Source: JASGCK01 sp031538565
Lineage (GTDB): Bacteria > Pseudomonadota > Gammaproteobacteria > Burkholderiales > Burkholderiaceae_C
Direction: 5' to 3'
Assembly: GCA_031538565.1 (NCBI GenBank)
Contig: JAVKLS010000030.1
Coordinates: 1-40,987, forward strand
DNA length: 40,987 nucleotides
Shown here: piece after piece, positions 6,947-15,235 of the stretch
Layout: each line of letters begins with the position of its first letter
Position numbering within the stretch: the first letter of the stretch is position 1
The notes under the pieces: generated by a model
What the model saw: the letters and a program-made list of their open reading frames with translations, nothing else
The model's database searches: none
What the model was told of the DNA's origin: nothing
Made by a program: the position numbers and the translations under genes

Positions 6947-7765
6947 ATGAAAAAACTCAATTTTTTTGCCGCAGCACTTGGACTCGCGTTAATGGGCGTG
7001 GCGATTCAAGCGCTGGCGCAAAAATCGTCCGCTGATGCGATTGCTGAGTACCGTGCCGCCTTGCAAGACGGCAATCCTGCCGATTTAAACGCGGCACGCG
7101 GCGAAGTGCTATGGAGGGAGTCGCGTGGCCCAAACAGCGTAAGCCTTGAGCGCTGCGATCTTGGACTTGGTGCCGGCAAGGTCAAAGGCGCGGTGGCGCA
7201 ACTGCCACGCTATTTTGCCGATACCAAGCGTGTCATGGATTTAGAGTCGCGCCTGGTGCACTGCATGGTCACGCTGCAAGGATTTAAGGCAGATGAGTTC
7301 ACAGCCAAAACGGTCTTTTCACGCGAGGGTGAACGCGCCACGCCAATCGAAGATTTGGTTGCCTACATTTACGACGAGTCACGCGATACGCCGATTCAGG
7401 TTCCGCAAAGCCGAGCAGAAGAAAAAGCCGCTTACGAACGTGGCAAAAAAATCTTCTACTTCAAAGGCGGGCCGTACGATTTTTCGTGCGCCTCGTGCCA
7501 CAGCACGGACGATAAACGCATTCGCTTGCAAGATTTACCAAACCTCACCAAGCCCGCCCCTGCACGGGATGCGTTTTCGCAGTGGCCCGCTTACCGCGTG
7601 AGCCAAGGCGCACTGCGCACCATGCAATGGCGCTTGTATGACTGCTTCCGCCAGCAACGCTTCCCCGAGTTGCAATATCTAAGTCCAGCTTCAGTGGACT
7701 TGATTACTTTTTTAGGCGTCAATGCCCAAGGCGGCAAAATGGCTGCGCCTGCAATCAAACGCTAA
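6947..7765 (+). CDS. soxA: Cytochrome c SoxA of the L-cysteine S-thiosulfotransferase SoxAX
   Basis: SoxA and SoxX form the enzyme that oxidatively attaches thiosulfate to the cysteine of SoxY. This 272-residue protein has a signal peptide (cleavage near ALAQ at 22-25) and two tandem cytochrome-like domains. Only one canonical heme motif remains, CASCH at 181-185. In the N-terminal domain, cysteines at 70 (LERCDLGLG) and 106 (VHCMV) stand where diheme SoxA would have its first heme, so this is the monoheme form. Cys233 in LYDCFRQQR is the likely persulfide-modified heme ligand at the active site. The start ATG at 6947 follows AGAAAGG. It lies 24 bases after fccB and 22 before soxX. Confidence 0.92.
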   Translation: MKKLNFFAAALGLALMGVAIQALAQKSSADAIAEYRAALQDGNPADLNAARGEVLWRESRGPNSVSLERCDLGLGAGKVKGAVAQLPRYFADTKRVMDLESRLVHCMVTLQGFKADEFTAKTVFSREGERATPIEDLVAYIYDESRDTPIQVPQSRAEEKAAYERGKKIFYFKGGPYDFSCASCHSTDDKRIRLQDLPNLTKPAPARDAFSQWPAYRVSQGALRTMQWRLYDCFRQQRFPELQYLSPASVDLITFLGVNAQGGKMAAPAIKR

Positions 7766-7787
7766 TTGATTAGAAAGAGAACATCCG

Positions 7788-8441
7788 ATGATGCCTAAAT
7801 TAAAAATGTTTTTAGCAACCAGCACAGCCTTGGGTTTGGCAATGATTGCGGCGGCGGTGTACGCGCAAAGCCCGAAGAACAAAGAAATTGTCAATGAATT
7901 AAAAGGCTCTTTTTCTGAACGCGGCATTGCCAAACTCGACAGGCTAGATCAAACCGAGCTGCAAGCGCTGTGCTCGGCGGCGAACGAGTCGCGCAAGCCG
8001 CTACCTGCAAAGGTGAAAGCGGGTATTGAAAAAAAGATACTTGCCAGCATCCCCTACCCAGCTGATGGTGCGTATCTTGGTGACTGGAAGGAGGGTGAAA
8101 AAATTGCCCAAAACGGACGCGGTATGCAGTTTACCGACGCAGCGGGCGTACCCAACGGGGCTAATTGCTACGCCTGCCACCAAATCACACCGAGCGAAAT
8201 TAGCTTTGGTAATCAAGGTCCCAGTCTTTTGAAATACGGTTTACTGCGCGGCGTCAAAGATCCGTCTAGCCAAGACGCTGAGGTTATCGTCAAGTACACA
8301 TGGGCACGCATTTGGAATACCCACGCCTTCAATGCCTGCAGCGGTATGCCGCGCTTTGGGGATGCGGGAATTTTGACGCCCGCGCAAATTAAAGACGTGA
8401 TGGCCTTGCTGCTAGACCCTGCGTCTCCTGTCAATAAATGA
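7788..8441 (+). CDS. soxX: Cytochrome c SoxX, heme subunit of SoxAX
   Basis: The 217-residue protein has a signal peptide (hydrophobic about 8-24, cleavage near VYAQ) and a single heme site, CYACH at 127-131. The likely axial methionine is Met187 in CSGMPRFG. About 90 residues separate the signal from the cytochrome fold, longer than in short SoxX proteins and similar to the extended type found in several betaproteobacteria. SoxX supplies the redox heme that takes electrons from the SoxA active site. ATGATG at 7788-7793 leaves the exact start ambiguous by one codon; AAAGAGA precedes it. The gene directly follows soxA, the normal order. Confidence 0.92.
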   Translation: MMPKLKMFLATSTALGLAMIAAAVYAQSPKNKEIVNELKGSFSERGIAKLDRLDQTELQALCSAANESRKPLPAKVKAGIEKKILASIPYPADGAYLGDWKEGEKIAQNGRGMQFTDAAGVPNGANCYACHQITPSEISFGNQGPSLLKYGLLRGVKDPSSQDAEVIVKYTWARIWNTHAFNACSGMPRFGDAGILTPAQIKDVMALLLDPASPVNK

Positions 8442-8456
8442 CGAGCTCCATAAAAA

Positions 8457-10199
8457 ATGGATAAGACTTTTTCGCGCCGTGAATTTTCATCCGTGCTTGC
8501 CGCTGCTGCCGTAGCGGGTTTTCCGTGGACGCGCGAAGTCTCCGCCAAACAAGCACTCGATTTGTACGACGTACCCAAACGCGGCAATGTGCATCTGCTG
8601 CACATGACGGACTGCCACGCGCAGCTGCTACCTATTTATTTTCGTGAACCCAGCGTCAATATAGGTGTGGCCGGGATGAGAAACCGCGTGCCGCATTTGG
8701 TGGGCGGGCATTTGCTTAAATACGCAGGACTTGCCGCAGGCAGTGAAAACGCCTACGCCCATACCTATCTTGATTTTGAGCGTGCGGCACATCAATACGG
8801 CAAAGTTGGCGGATTTGCACATTTGGCAACGCTAGTTAAGCAATTAAAGGCGTCGCGTCCGAATGCGTTGCTGCTAGACGGTGGCGATACGTGGCAAGGC
8901 AGCGCGACATCACTTTGGACCCATGCGCAAGACATGGTGGAGGCTGCCAAGTTGCTCGGCGTGGACGTGATGACCGCGCACTGGGAGTTCACCTACGGCG
9001 AGACGCGTGTGATGGAAATTATCGATCGCGACTTTGCGCCCAAGGGTGCGTTTAAAGGGATCGACTTCATCGCACAAAACGTCAAAACAAAAGATTTTGA
9101 TGACCCCGTTTTTAAGCCCTATGTTCTCAAACAAATGAATGGCGTGACAGTAGCCATTATTGGCCAGGCATTTCCCTACACACCGATTGCCAACCCAAGC
9201 TGGCAAGTACCCAGCTGGACGTTTGGTATCCAAGAGCAAGAGCTACAAAAACAAGTACACGAAGCGCGGGCTAAAGGCGCGCAGGCCGTGGTTTTGCTTA
9301 GTCACAACGGCATGGATGTGGACTTAAAACTTGCCAGCCGCGTAACGGGAATCGATGTGATTTTGGGCGGCCACACGCACGATGGCGTGCCCGTTCCTAC
9401 CACAATTAAAAATGCGAACGGACAAACCTTGGTAACTAACGCGGGCAGTAACGGAAAATTTTTAGGCGTACTCGATTTAGAGGTGCAGGGCAAAAAAGTC
9501 CTCGCCGTGCATTACCACTTGCTGCCCGTTTTTTCTCATTTATTGCCTGCCGACAAAGACATGGAAGCATTAATTGACAAGCTGCGCGCACCCTTCAAAA
9601 GCAAACTAGCCCAGCCACTGGCGGTGACGGATGGTGTGCTCTACCGCCGCAGCAATTTCAATGGGACTTTTGATCAGCTCATTGTGAATGCACTGATGGA
9701 TGTGCGCGGCGCAGAAATTGCGTTTTCTCCAGGCTTTCGCTGGGGCACATCCTTACTCTCTGGGCAAACAATTACACGCGAGCATTTAATGGATCAAACT
9801 GCCATTACCTACCCATGGACAACGCTGACGGACATGACGGGCGAGACCATTAAAAACGTGTTGGAAGACGTTGCCGACAACTTATTCAATCCCGATCCGT
9901 ATTACCAGCAAGGCGGCGACATGGTGCGCGTGGGCGGTTTGCAGTACACCATGGATGTGACCGCGAAAGCGGGGAGTCGAATTTCTGATATGCGACTTGG
10001 CGGCCAGTTGGTACAGGCAGACAAGACGTACAAGGTGGCAGGCTGGGCGCCCGTACAAGAGAGTAGCAAAAATGCTGGCCCCCCCGTGTGGGATGTGGTG
10101 GAGACGTGGCTCAAGGATAAAAAAACCATTCCCGCGTTAAAGCCCAACATCCCCACGCTGAAAGGCGTAGAAGGCAATAACGGCTACGCAGAGGTCTAA
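8457..10199 (+). CDS. soxB: S-sulfosulfanyl-L-cysteine sulfohydrolase SoxB
   Basis: SoxB hydrolyses the terminal sulfone from the SoxY-bound intermediate and releases sulfate. The 580-residue protein is a calcineurin-like metallophosphoesterase related to 5'-nucleotidases. It starts with a twin-arginine signal (FSRREFSS at about 5-12). The di-manganese motifs are present in order: HMTDCHAQ (Asp52, His54), GGDTWQGS, and GGHTHDG. The 5'-nucleotidase C-terminal domain follows from about residue 380. Length matches the family. It is the last gene of the sox operon and its stop overlaps the convergent msrA stop by three bases, so no separate terminator fits between them. Confidence 0.94.
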   Translation: MDKTFSRREFSSVLAAAAVAGFPWTREVSAKQALDLYDVPKRGNVHLLHMTDCHAQLLPIYFREPSVNIGVAGMRNRVPHLVGGHLLKYAGLAAGSENAYAHTYLDFERAAHQYGKVGGFAHLATLVKQLKASRPNALLLDGGDTWQGSATSLWTHAQDMVEAAKLLGVDVMTAHWEFTYGETRVMEIIDRDFAPKGAFKGIDFIAQNVKTKDFDDPVFKPYVLKQMNGVTVAIIGQAFPYTPIANPSWQVPSWTFGIQEQELQKQVHEARAKGAQAVVLLSHNGMDVDLKLASRVTGIDVILGGHTHDGVPVPTTIKNANGQTLVTNAGSNGKFLGVLDLEVQGKKVLAVHYHLLPVFSHLLPADKDMEALIDKLRAPFKSKLAQPLAVTDGVLYRRSNFNGTFDQLIVNALMDVRGAEIAFSPGFRWGTSLLSGQTITREHLMDQTAITYPWTTLTDMTGETIKNVLEDVADNLFNPDPYYQQGGDMVRVGGLQYTMDVTAKAGSRISDMRLGGQLVQADKTYKVAGWAPVQESSKNAGPPVWDVVETWLKDKKTIPALKPNIPTLKGVEGNNGYAEV

Positions 10200-10789
10200 C
10201 GTGCGTTTGCTGCACTGCTGAGTGCGCGAAACATGGCTTTAAATTTTTCCACCTTGGGTGCAACCACGAAAGCGCAATAACCTTGGCTGGGGTTATTCGC
10301 AAAATAATTTTGATGGTAGGTCTCGGCTTTGCTGTAGTTGTCTAGGTACAGCACTTCGGTGGTGATAAGGGGGAACACCTGATCAGTTTTGAGTTTGTCA
10401 ATAAACGCCTTGACCACGGTTTCCTGCTCGGGTGAGGTCACGTAAATGCCGCTGCGGTATTGGGTTCCCTTGTCGTTGCCTTGGCGGTTGAGTGTGCTGG
10501 GATCGTGTACGACAAAAAAGATTTGCAAAATTTGTGCAAGGCTTATGAGGCTGGAATCAAAACTAACTTTAACAACCTCGTTATGCCCTGTGCGCCCTGT
10601 GCACACGGCTTCATAGCTTGGGTTTTGAGTGTGACCGTTGCTGTAACCCGACTCCACCGCCACGACGCCTTTGACACTTGCATACACAGCCTCGGTACAC
10701 CAAAAGCAACCTCCGCCTAGGGTGATGACGTCAAGGCTGGGTAAGACGGAGAGGGGCTGTGGGGGCTGTGGGATAAGCGACTCTGGCAT
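10196..10789 (-). CDS. msrA: Peptide-methionine (S)-S-oxide reductase MsrA
   Basis: The 197-residue protein carries the MsrA signature GGGCFWCTEAVY; Cys28 is the catalytic cysteine, with Cys31 next to it. GYSNGHTQNPSYEAVCTGRTGHNEVV and a later QYRSGIY stretch are characteristic and form the methionine sulfoxide pocket. It repairs oxidised methionine in the cytoplasm using thioredoxin. The first 20 residues are Pro/Leu-rich and not conserved, so the real start may be somewhat further in. It runs convergently into soxB and divergently from maiA. It is probably a housekeeping gene unrelated to the sox operon. Confidence 0.92.
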   Translation of the reverse strand: MPESLIPQPPQPLSVLPSLDVITLGGGCFWCTEAVYASVKGVVAVESGYSNGHTQNPSYEAVCTGRTGHNEVVKVSFDSSLISLAQILQIFFVVHDPSTLNRQGNDKGTQYRSGIYVTSPEQETVVKAFIDKLKTDQVFPLITTEVLYLDNYSKAETYHQNYFANNPSQGYCAFVVAPKVEKFKAMFRALSSAANAR

Positions 10790-10846
10790 GATGCGATTAA
10801 GATTTAAGCTGACGAACCGTTTTTATTATCACCACAAGCCAAGCGC

Positions 10847-11485
10847 ATGAAACTCTATAACTACTTTCGTTCCTCTGCTTCATTTCGAGTTCGTATTGCG
10901 CTTCATCTCAAAGGCTTGTCGTTTGACTATGTAGCCGTCCACCTTGCACGCGGAGATCATAAAAAACCAGAGTACGCAGATCGCGTCGCTGACGGCTTGG
11001 TTCCCATGCTGGATACGGGCACGGCGCAGCTAAGTCAATCAATGGCGATCATGGAGTATTTAGACGAGACGCATCCCACGCCTGCGCTGCTGCCAGCCGA
11101 TGCACTCGGGCGCGCCAAAGTGCGTAGCTTGGCGCAAAGCATTGCTTGCGAAATCCATCCCATTAACAATTTGCGCGTGCTTAAATACTTAGTCAAAGAG
11201 CTCAAGACGAGCGAGGATGCCAAAAATAGGTGGTACCGCCACTGGGTGCGCGAAGGTTTAGAAAGCTTTGAGCGCCAGTTGATGCAGTTGCCACCCAGCC
11301 TTTACTGCTACGGCGACGCACCCACACTGGCCGATTGCTGTTTAGTGCCGCAAATCTTTAATGGAAGGCGCTTCAACGTGGACTTTGATGGGCTGCCTCG
11401 CACCATGAGTGCATTTGACAACTGCATGAAGCTTCCTGCTTTCAAGCAAGCAGCCCCCGAAAACTGCCCCGACTTTGAGGCCTAA
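10847..11485 (+). CDS. maiA: Maleylacetoacetate isomerase (zeta-class glutathione transferase)
   Basis: The 212-residue protein has an N-terminal thioredoxin-like glutathione-binding domain with the zeta-class motif SSASFRVRIALHLKGL (about 9-24; many homologues have SSCS, here Ala replaces the Cys but the catalytic serines remain). A helical C-terminal domain contains CEIHPINNLRVLKYL and GDAPTLADCCLVPQ. It converts maleylacetoacetate to fumarylacetoacetate with glutathione as cofactor, the step before FahA in tyrosine and homogentisate breakdown. fahA and hppD lie about 8-10 kb downstream on the same strand, but coaX and the kyn genes intervene, so it may be a separate transcript. The stop lies four bases before the coaX ATG. 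Confidence 0.9.
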   Translation: MKLYNYFRSSASFRVRIALHLKGLSFDYVAVHLARGDHKKPEYADRVADGLVPMLDTGTAQLSQSMAIMEYLDETHPTPALLPADALGRAKVRSLAQSIACEIHPINNLRVLKYLVKELKTSEDAKNRWYRHWVREGLESFERQLMQLPPSLYCYGDAPTLADCCLVPQIFNGRRFNVDFDGLPRTMSAFDNCMKLPAFKQAAPENCPDFEA

Positions 11486-11489
11486 CACC

Positions 11490-12263
11490 ATGCTCTTTAC
11501 GCTTGATATTGGTAACTCCCGCTTGAAGTGGGCGATGTACGAGTCGGCTCATCCGTCCAGTCCGACCCTGGCGCAAGGCGTTTGCTTTTTAGAAAACATT
11601 GATAAATTGGCGGAAGCCGAGTGGATGAATTTGCCCACGCCTTCGCACATTTTGGGCTGCATTGTGGCGGGGGACGCCATTAAATCCCGCGTGCTGGAGC
11701 AGCTGGAAATTTGGGATGCAACTGCGCAATGGGTCGTTGCCAGCGAAGCCGAGGCGGGCGTGATCAATGGCTACGACTACCCTACGCGCCTTGGCGCTGA
11801 CCGCTGGGTGGCGATGATTGGTGCACGCCAGCGTGCGATTGAGAAAAACTTGGGCGCACGGCCGTTAGTCGTGGTCATGGTTGGAACAGCGGTAACGGTC
11901 GAAGCGATTGATGCTTCTGGCAAATTTTTAGGTGGCCTCATCATTCCAGGGCACGGCATCATGCTGAAAGCTTTGGAGTCAGGCACGGCGGGCTTGCACG
12001 TACCCACAGGCGAAGTCGTTTTATTTCCTACCAATACCAGCGATGCACTCACTAGCGGCGGCACTTACGCTATTGCGGGCGCGGTGGAGCGGATGATGAA
12101 TCATGTGCGCGAGCGCTGCGCCGCAGAGCCGCATTGCATCATGACGGGCGGGGCGGGGTGGAAGGTTGCGCCCAGCTTGAGCACGCCATTTGAGTTAATT
12201 GAAAGCCTCATTTTTGATGGCTTACTTGCCATTGCCCGCGAGCGGTTTGGGATTGACGGCTGA
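11490..12263 (+). CDS. coaX: Type III pantothenate kinase CoaX
   Basis: CoaX phosphorylates pantothenate in the first step of coenzyme A synthesis. The protein starts MLFTLDIGNSRLKW; DIGN is the conserved acidic N-terminal motif of the ASKHA fold. GADRWVAMIGA and GTAVTVEAID form the substrate and phosphate loops, and MTGGAGWKV is near the C-terminus. I take the ATG at 11490, with GAGG at 11477-11480 nine bases upstream, giving 257 residues; a TTG at 11475 would add five residues. The gene follows maiA by four bases. Betaproteobacteria commonly use this type. Placement beside CoA-thioester catabolism is probably chance. Confidence 0.92.
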   Translation: MLFTLDIGNSRLKWAMYESAHPSSPTLAQGVCFLENIDKLAEAEWMNLPTPSHILGCIVAGDAIKSRVLEQLEIWDATAQWVVASEAEAGVINGYDYPTRLGADRWVAMIGARQRAIEKNLGARPLVVVMVGTAVTVEAIDASGKFLGGLIIPGHGIMLKALESGTAGLHVPTGEVVLFPTNTSDALTSGGTYAIAGAVERMMNHVRERCAAEPHCIMTGGAGWKVAPSLSTPFELIESLIFDGLLAIARERFGIDG

Positions 12264-12288
12264 CTTATGGTTTTTACCCATCAAGCCT

Positions 12289-12312
12289 AATTAATTTAAG
12301 TTTAAAATAATT
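12289..12312. promoter_or_regulatory. 24-bp AT-rich dyad before kynB, candidate Lrp/KynR-type operator
   Basis: Twenty of 24 positions are symmetric about 12300/12301. The left arm is AATTAATTTAAG and the right arm TTTAAAATAATT. The site ends three bases before the kynB ATG. kynBAU operons in related bacteria are controlled by KynR, an Lrp/AsnC-family activator that binds AT-rich dyads. No kynR gene is present in the window, so the regulator is inferred. The dyad also contains TAAAAT at 12303-12308, a possible -10 element. Confidence 0.45.
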
Positions 12313-12315
12313 GGC

Positions 12316-12996
12316 ATGATGATCAAAATCCATGATGACCGTAGCGCTCGCGCAGCGAGGCGTTTATGGGATATCTCGCCCAAAGTGTGTGTGGGTGCGC
12401 CTGTTTTTGCTGGCGACACCGCGTATGCGCAAACGTGGCAAGCGCGGATTTCACCTAATTGTCCTGTGAATGTGGCGCGAATTGAGATCTCACCCCACGC
12501 GGGAGCGCACGCCGACGCACCGCTGCACTACGACCCGCAAGGTCTGCCCGTGGGTGGACTCGATTTAGACGACTTTATTGGCCCTTGCCGTGTGATTCAC
12601 TGCATGAATGCAAAGTCGCTCGTTCGCTGGGAGGATGTGGCAAACACTATTGCGCTGCCAAAGTTGCCGCCGCGTGTGCTGCTGCGCACCTACGTGCAAA
12701 TGCCACAAACGCATTTTGACAGCGACCTTGTGGCAATTGATCCTGCGCTTATTGAGCGCTTGGCGCAGATGGGCGTGCGTTTAATTGGTATTGACAGTGC
12801 CAGCATTGATCCTGCGAGCAGCAAAGATTTACCAAGTCATCAAGTCATCCGCCGTTTGAACCTGCGCGTTTTAGAAAACTTGTGTCTAGACGATGTGGCG
12901 GCAGGAGACTACGAATTAATTGCCTTGCCTGTGAAATGGGTGGATGCCGACGCCGCCCCTGTGCGAGCCGTGTTACGTGAGTGGGAGAATTTATGA
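12316..12996 (+). CDS. kynB: Kynurenine formamidase KynB
   Basis: KynB hydrolyses N-formylkynurenine to kynurenine and formate. The 226-residue protein carries the cyclase-like zinc motif HxGxHxDxPxH at 61-71 (His61, His65, Asp67, His71), with RRLWDISP near the start and FAGDTAY as in the family. A conserved LIGIDSASIDPASSKDLPSH segment follows. The likely start is the ATG at 12316 or 12319. Neither has a ribosome binding site, and the AT-rich dyad ends three bases before. The first 14 residues are not conserved in the family as I know it. The last codon overlaps the kynU ATG (ATGA at 12993-12996). It opens the tryptophan branch of the operon. Confidence 0.9.
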   Translation: MMIKIHDDRSARAARRLWDISPKVCVGAPVFAGDTAYAQTWQARISPNCPVNVARIEISPHAGAHADAPLHYDPQGLPVGGLDLDDFIGPCRVIHCMNAKSLVRWEDVANTIALPKLPPRVLLRTYVQMPQTHFDSDLVAIDPALIERLAQMGVRLIGIDSASIDPASSKDLPSHQVIRRLNLRVLENLCLDDVAAGDYELIALPVKWVDADAAPVRAVLREWENL

Positions 12997-14354
12997 AAGC
13001 GATTAAAATGCCCGAATCCATTGGCCTAGTAGATTGCCAACGCTGGGATCTGCAAGACCCTTTGGCGTCACTGCGCGAGCAGTTTGTGCTGCCCCGTGAC
13101 GTAATTTATTTGGATGGAAATTCGCTCGGTGCGATGCCAAAAGCCGCAGCCGCACGGGTACAGCAAGTCACCGAGCACGAGTGGGCCCAGGGTTTAATTG
13201 GCAGCTGGAATCATGCGCATTGGTTTGATTTGCCAAATCGCGTGGGCGACAAAATCGCACAGCTCATAGGTGCATCGCCCGCGCAGGTTCTGGCAACGGA
13301 TAGCACATCGATCAACTTATTCAAAGTCTTGAGCGTAGCGCTGTGCGCGGCAGCGAAGGCGAGCCAGACGCGGCGTGTGGTGCTGAGTGAGCGATCCAAC
13401 TTCCCCACCGATTTGTACATCGCGCAAAGCCTTTGCCAGCAGCACGGCATGACGCTTGAGCTGTGCGAGGCAAATGAAATCGCGCCGCGTTTGCAACAAG
13501 GCGATGTGGCGGTGCTGATGCTCACGCACGTGGACTACCGCAGTGGCGGCATGCACGATATGGCTGCGTTCAATCAACTTGCCGCCAGCGTAGGTGCACT
13601 CACCGTGTGGGACTTAGCGCATAGCGCAGGCGCTGTGCCCATTCAGTTAGAAGCCGATGCGGCAGATTTTGCGGTGGGCTGTGGCTATAAATACTTCAAC
13701 GGCGGACCTGGCGCTCCCGCTTTTATTTGGGTCAATCCAAAGCACGCCGAGACGTGGGCGCAGCCCTTGTCGGGATGGTGGGGGCACGCGAGGCCGTTTG
13801 CGTTTAAGGCCGACTACCAAGCGGCCCTGGGCGTGCAGCGATACGCCTGCGGCACGCAACCCATCATCAGCTTGGCCGCGCTAGAGTGCGGTGTCGATAG
13901 TTTGCTGGCTGCAAGCAAACTGACTCCTGATGCATCGCACCCGATGCGGGCTTTGCGCGAAAAATCGCTCGCACTCAGTACGCTTTTTATGCGGCTCATT
14001 GAGCAGCGCTGCGCAGATTTTGGACTTGTGGTTGTCACGCCCAAAGATCCTGCCAAACGCGGCTCGCACGTCAGTTTGCAGCACAGTCAAACTGTGCCAT
14101 CGGCGTTTGCTTGTTCGAGTGCCTACGCGATTGTGCAAGCACTGATTGCACGCGGCGTGGTGGGCGACTTTCGCGCAGGCGATGCCAGCGCCCCAGCAGG
14201 CAGCAGCGCCCACGCCGACTTGCTCCGCTTCGGTTTTGCACCTGCGTATTTAAGTTTTGCCGATTTGTGGCACGCGGTGGAGCATTTGCGTCAAGTGCTG
14301 CAAAGTGCTGCGTGGCAAGAGCCCCAATTTCAACAGACCCAAGCGGTCACTTAA
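12993..14354 (+). CDS. kynU: Kynureninase KynU
   Basis: KynU is a PLP enzyme that splits kynurenine into anthranilate and alanine. I start it at the ATG at 12993, which overlaps the kynB stop as ATGA and follows GGGAGA at 12983-12988; that gives 453 residues. An upstream GTG at 12981 is less likely. The aminotransferase class V fold is clear: YLDGNSLGAMPK near the start, the ATDSTSINLFK phosphate loop, DLAHSAGAVP, and the PLP lysine Lys233 in CGYKYFNGGPGAPAF. The length is slightly above the usual 415-430, mostly from an Ala-rich C-terminal region. The product anthranilate is the substrate of the CoA ligase encoded at 17299. Confidence 0.93.
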   Translation: MKAIKMPESIGLVDCQRWDLQDPLASLREQFVLPRDVIYLDGNSLGAMPKAAAARVQQVTEHEWAQGLIGSWNHAHWFDLPNRVGDKIAQLIGASPAQVLATDSTSINLFKVLSVALCAAAKASQTRRVVLSERSNFPTDLYIAQSLCQQHGMTLELCEANEIAPRLQQGDVAVLMLTHVDYRSGGMHDMAAFNQLAASVGALTVWDLAHSAGAVPIQLEADAADFAVGCGYKYFNGGPGAPAFIWVNPKHAETWAQPLSGWWGHARPFAFKADYQAALGVQRYACGTQPIISLAALECGVDSLLAASKLTPDASHPMRALREKSLALSTLFMRLIEQRCADFGLVVVTPKDPAKRGSHVSLQHSQTVPSAFACSSAYAIVQALIARGVVGDFRAGDASAPAGSSAHADLLRFGFAPAYLSFADLWHAVEHLRQVLQSAAWQEPQFQQTQAVT

Positions 14355-14365
14355 AAGGAAATGAT

Positions 14366-15199
14366 ATGGTCACCTGTCCGATGAACCCCGACTCGCCCAA
14401 GCTGGATTTTTCTAATAGCTTGAGTTACGGCGACTACCTCACCTTAGAGGACGTGCTAAGAGCTCAAAATCTGCACTCTGACGTACATGACGAAATGCTG
14501 TTTATCGTGCAGCACCAAGTCAGCGAGCTGTGGATGAAGCTGATGCTGCATGAAATGACGGCGTGCGTGCGTGCGATGCAAAGCGACGATTTAGATTCTG
14601 CGTTCAAAATGTTGGCGCGGATTTCGCGCATCTTTAATCAATTGGTGCAGGCGTGGGAGGTGCTTGCCACCATGACGCCCACGGAATACACGGCGATGCG
14701 TCCTTCGCTAGGTAGCTCAAGTGGCTTTCAAAGCTATCAATACCGCTGCATCGAATTTACGCTGGGCAATAAAAACGCCATGATGATTGAGCCGCATCGC
14801 CACAAAGAGGCGCTTTTGGCACAGGTGATGGCAGCGTACCAAGCGCCATCGCTTTACGACCACTGCTTGCAACTGCTTGCGCGGCGTGGCTTTGCCATTC
14901 CTGCGCAGTTGCTATCGCGTGATTGGACCGAGCCCTACGCTGCAAACGACGCGGTTGAAGAGGCTTGGCTAGCGGTTTACCGCGACACCAAACGGCATTG
15001 GGACTTGTATCAATTGGCAGAAAAACTAGTGGACATCGAAGACGCATTTCGCCTTTGGCGCTTTCGGCATCTCATCACGGTGGAGCGCATCATCGGTCAC
15101 AAAATGGGGACAGGGGGAACCAGTGGAACCAGCTATTTACGCGGTCGACTCGAGATTGTTTTATTTCCAGAGCTGTGGCGTTTACGAACGCATTTGTAG
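14366..15199 (+). CDS. kynA: Tryptophan 2,3-dioxygenase KynA
   Basis: KynA is a heme enzyme that opens the indole ring of tryptophan to N-formylkynurenine. An upstream in-frame extension to 14111 lies inside kynU; the true start is the ATG at 14366 with AAAGGAA just before it, giving 277 residues. The fold is all-helical. FIVQHQVSELWMK contains the active-site His50. FRHLITVERIIG near the C-terminus contains His235, the likely heme ligand, followed by GTGGTSGTSYL, the substrate carboxylate loop. RPSLGSSSGFQSYQYR is also a strong family mark. Gene order B-U-A differs from the commoner B-A-U, though all three are present and tightly spaced. Confidence 0.94.
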   Translation: MVTCPMNPDSPKLDFSNSLSYGDYLTLEDVLRAQNLHSDVHDEMLFIVQHQVSELWMKLMLHEMTACVRAMQSDDLDSAFKMLARISRIFNQLVQAWEVLATMTPTEYTAMRPSLGSSSGFQSYQYRCIEFTLGNKNAMMIEPHRHKEALLAQVMAAYQAPSLYDHCLQLLARRGFAIPAQLLSRDWTEPYAANDAVEEAWLAVYRDTKRHWDLYQLAEKLVDIEDAFRLWRFRHLITVERIIGHKMGTGGTSGTSYLRGRLEIVLFPELWRLRTHL

Positions 15200-15235
15200 G
15201 CACAAATTCACTCAAGGAAAAAGAAAGGCGCAGGC

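Noticed and set aside
10847..11485. Ala in place of Cys in the MaiA active-site motif as a sign of lost activity
   Set aside because: The serines of the motif, not the Cys, are essential for glutathione activation, and SSAS-type variants are known to me from other bacterial MaiA proteins.
14111..14365. N-terminal extension of tryptophan dioxygenase
   Set aside because: It lies in the kynU gene, is Arg/Cys-rich shadow sequence, and the ATG at 14366 has the ribosome binding site and the normal protein length.
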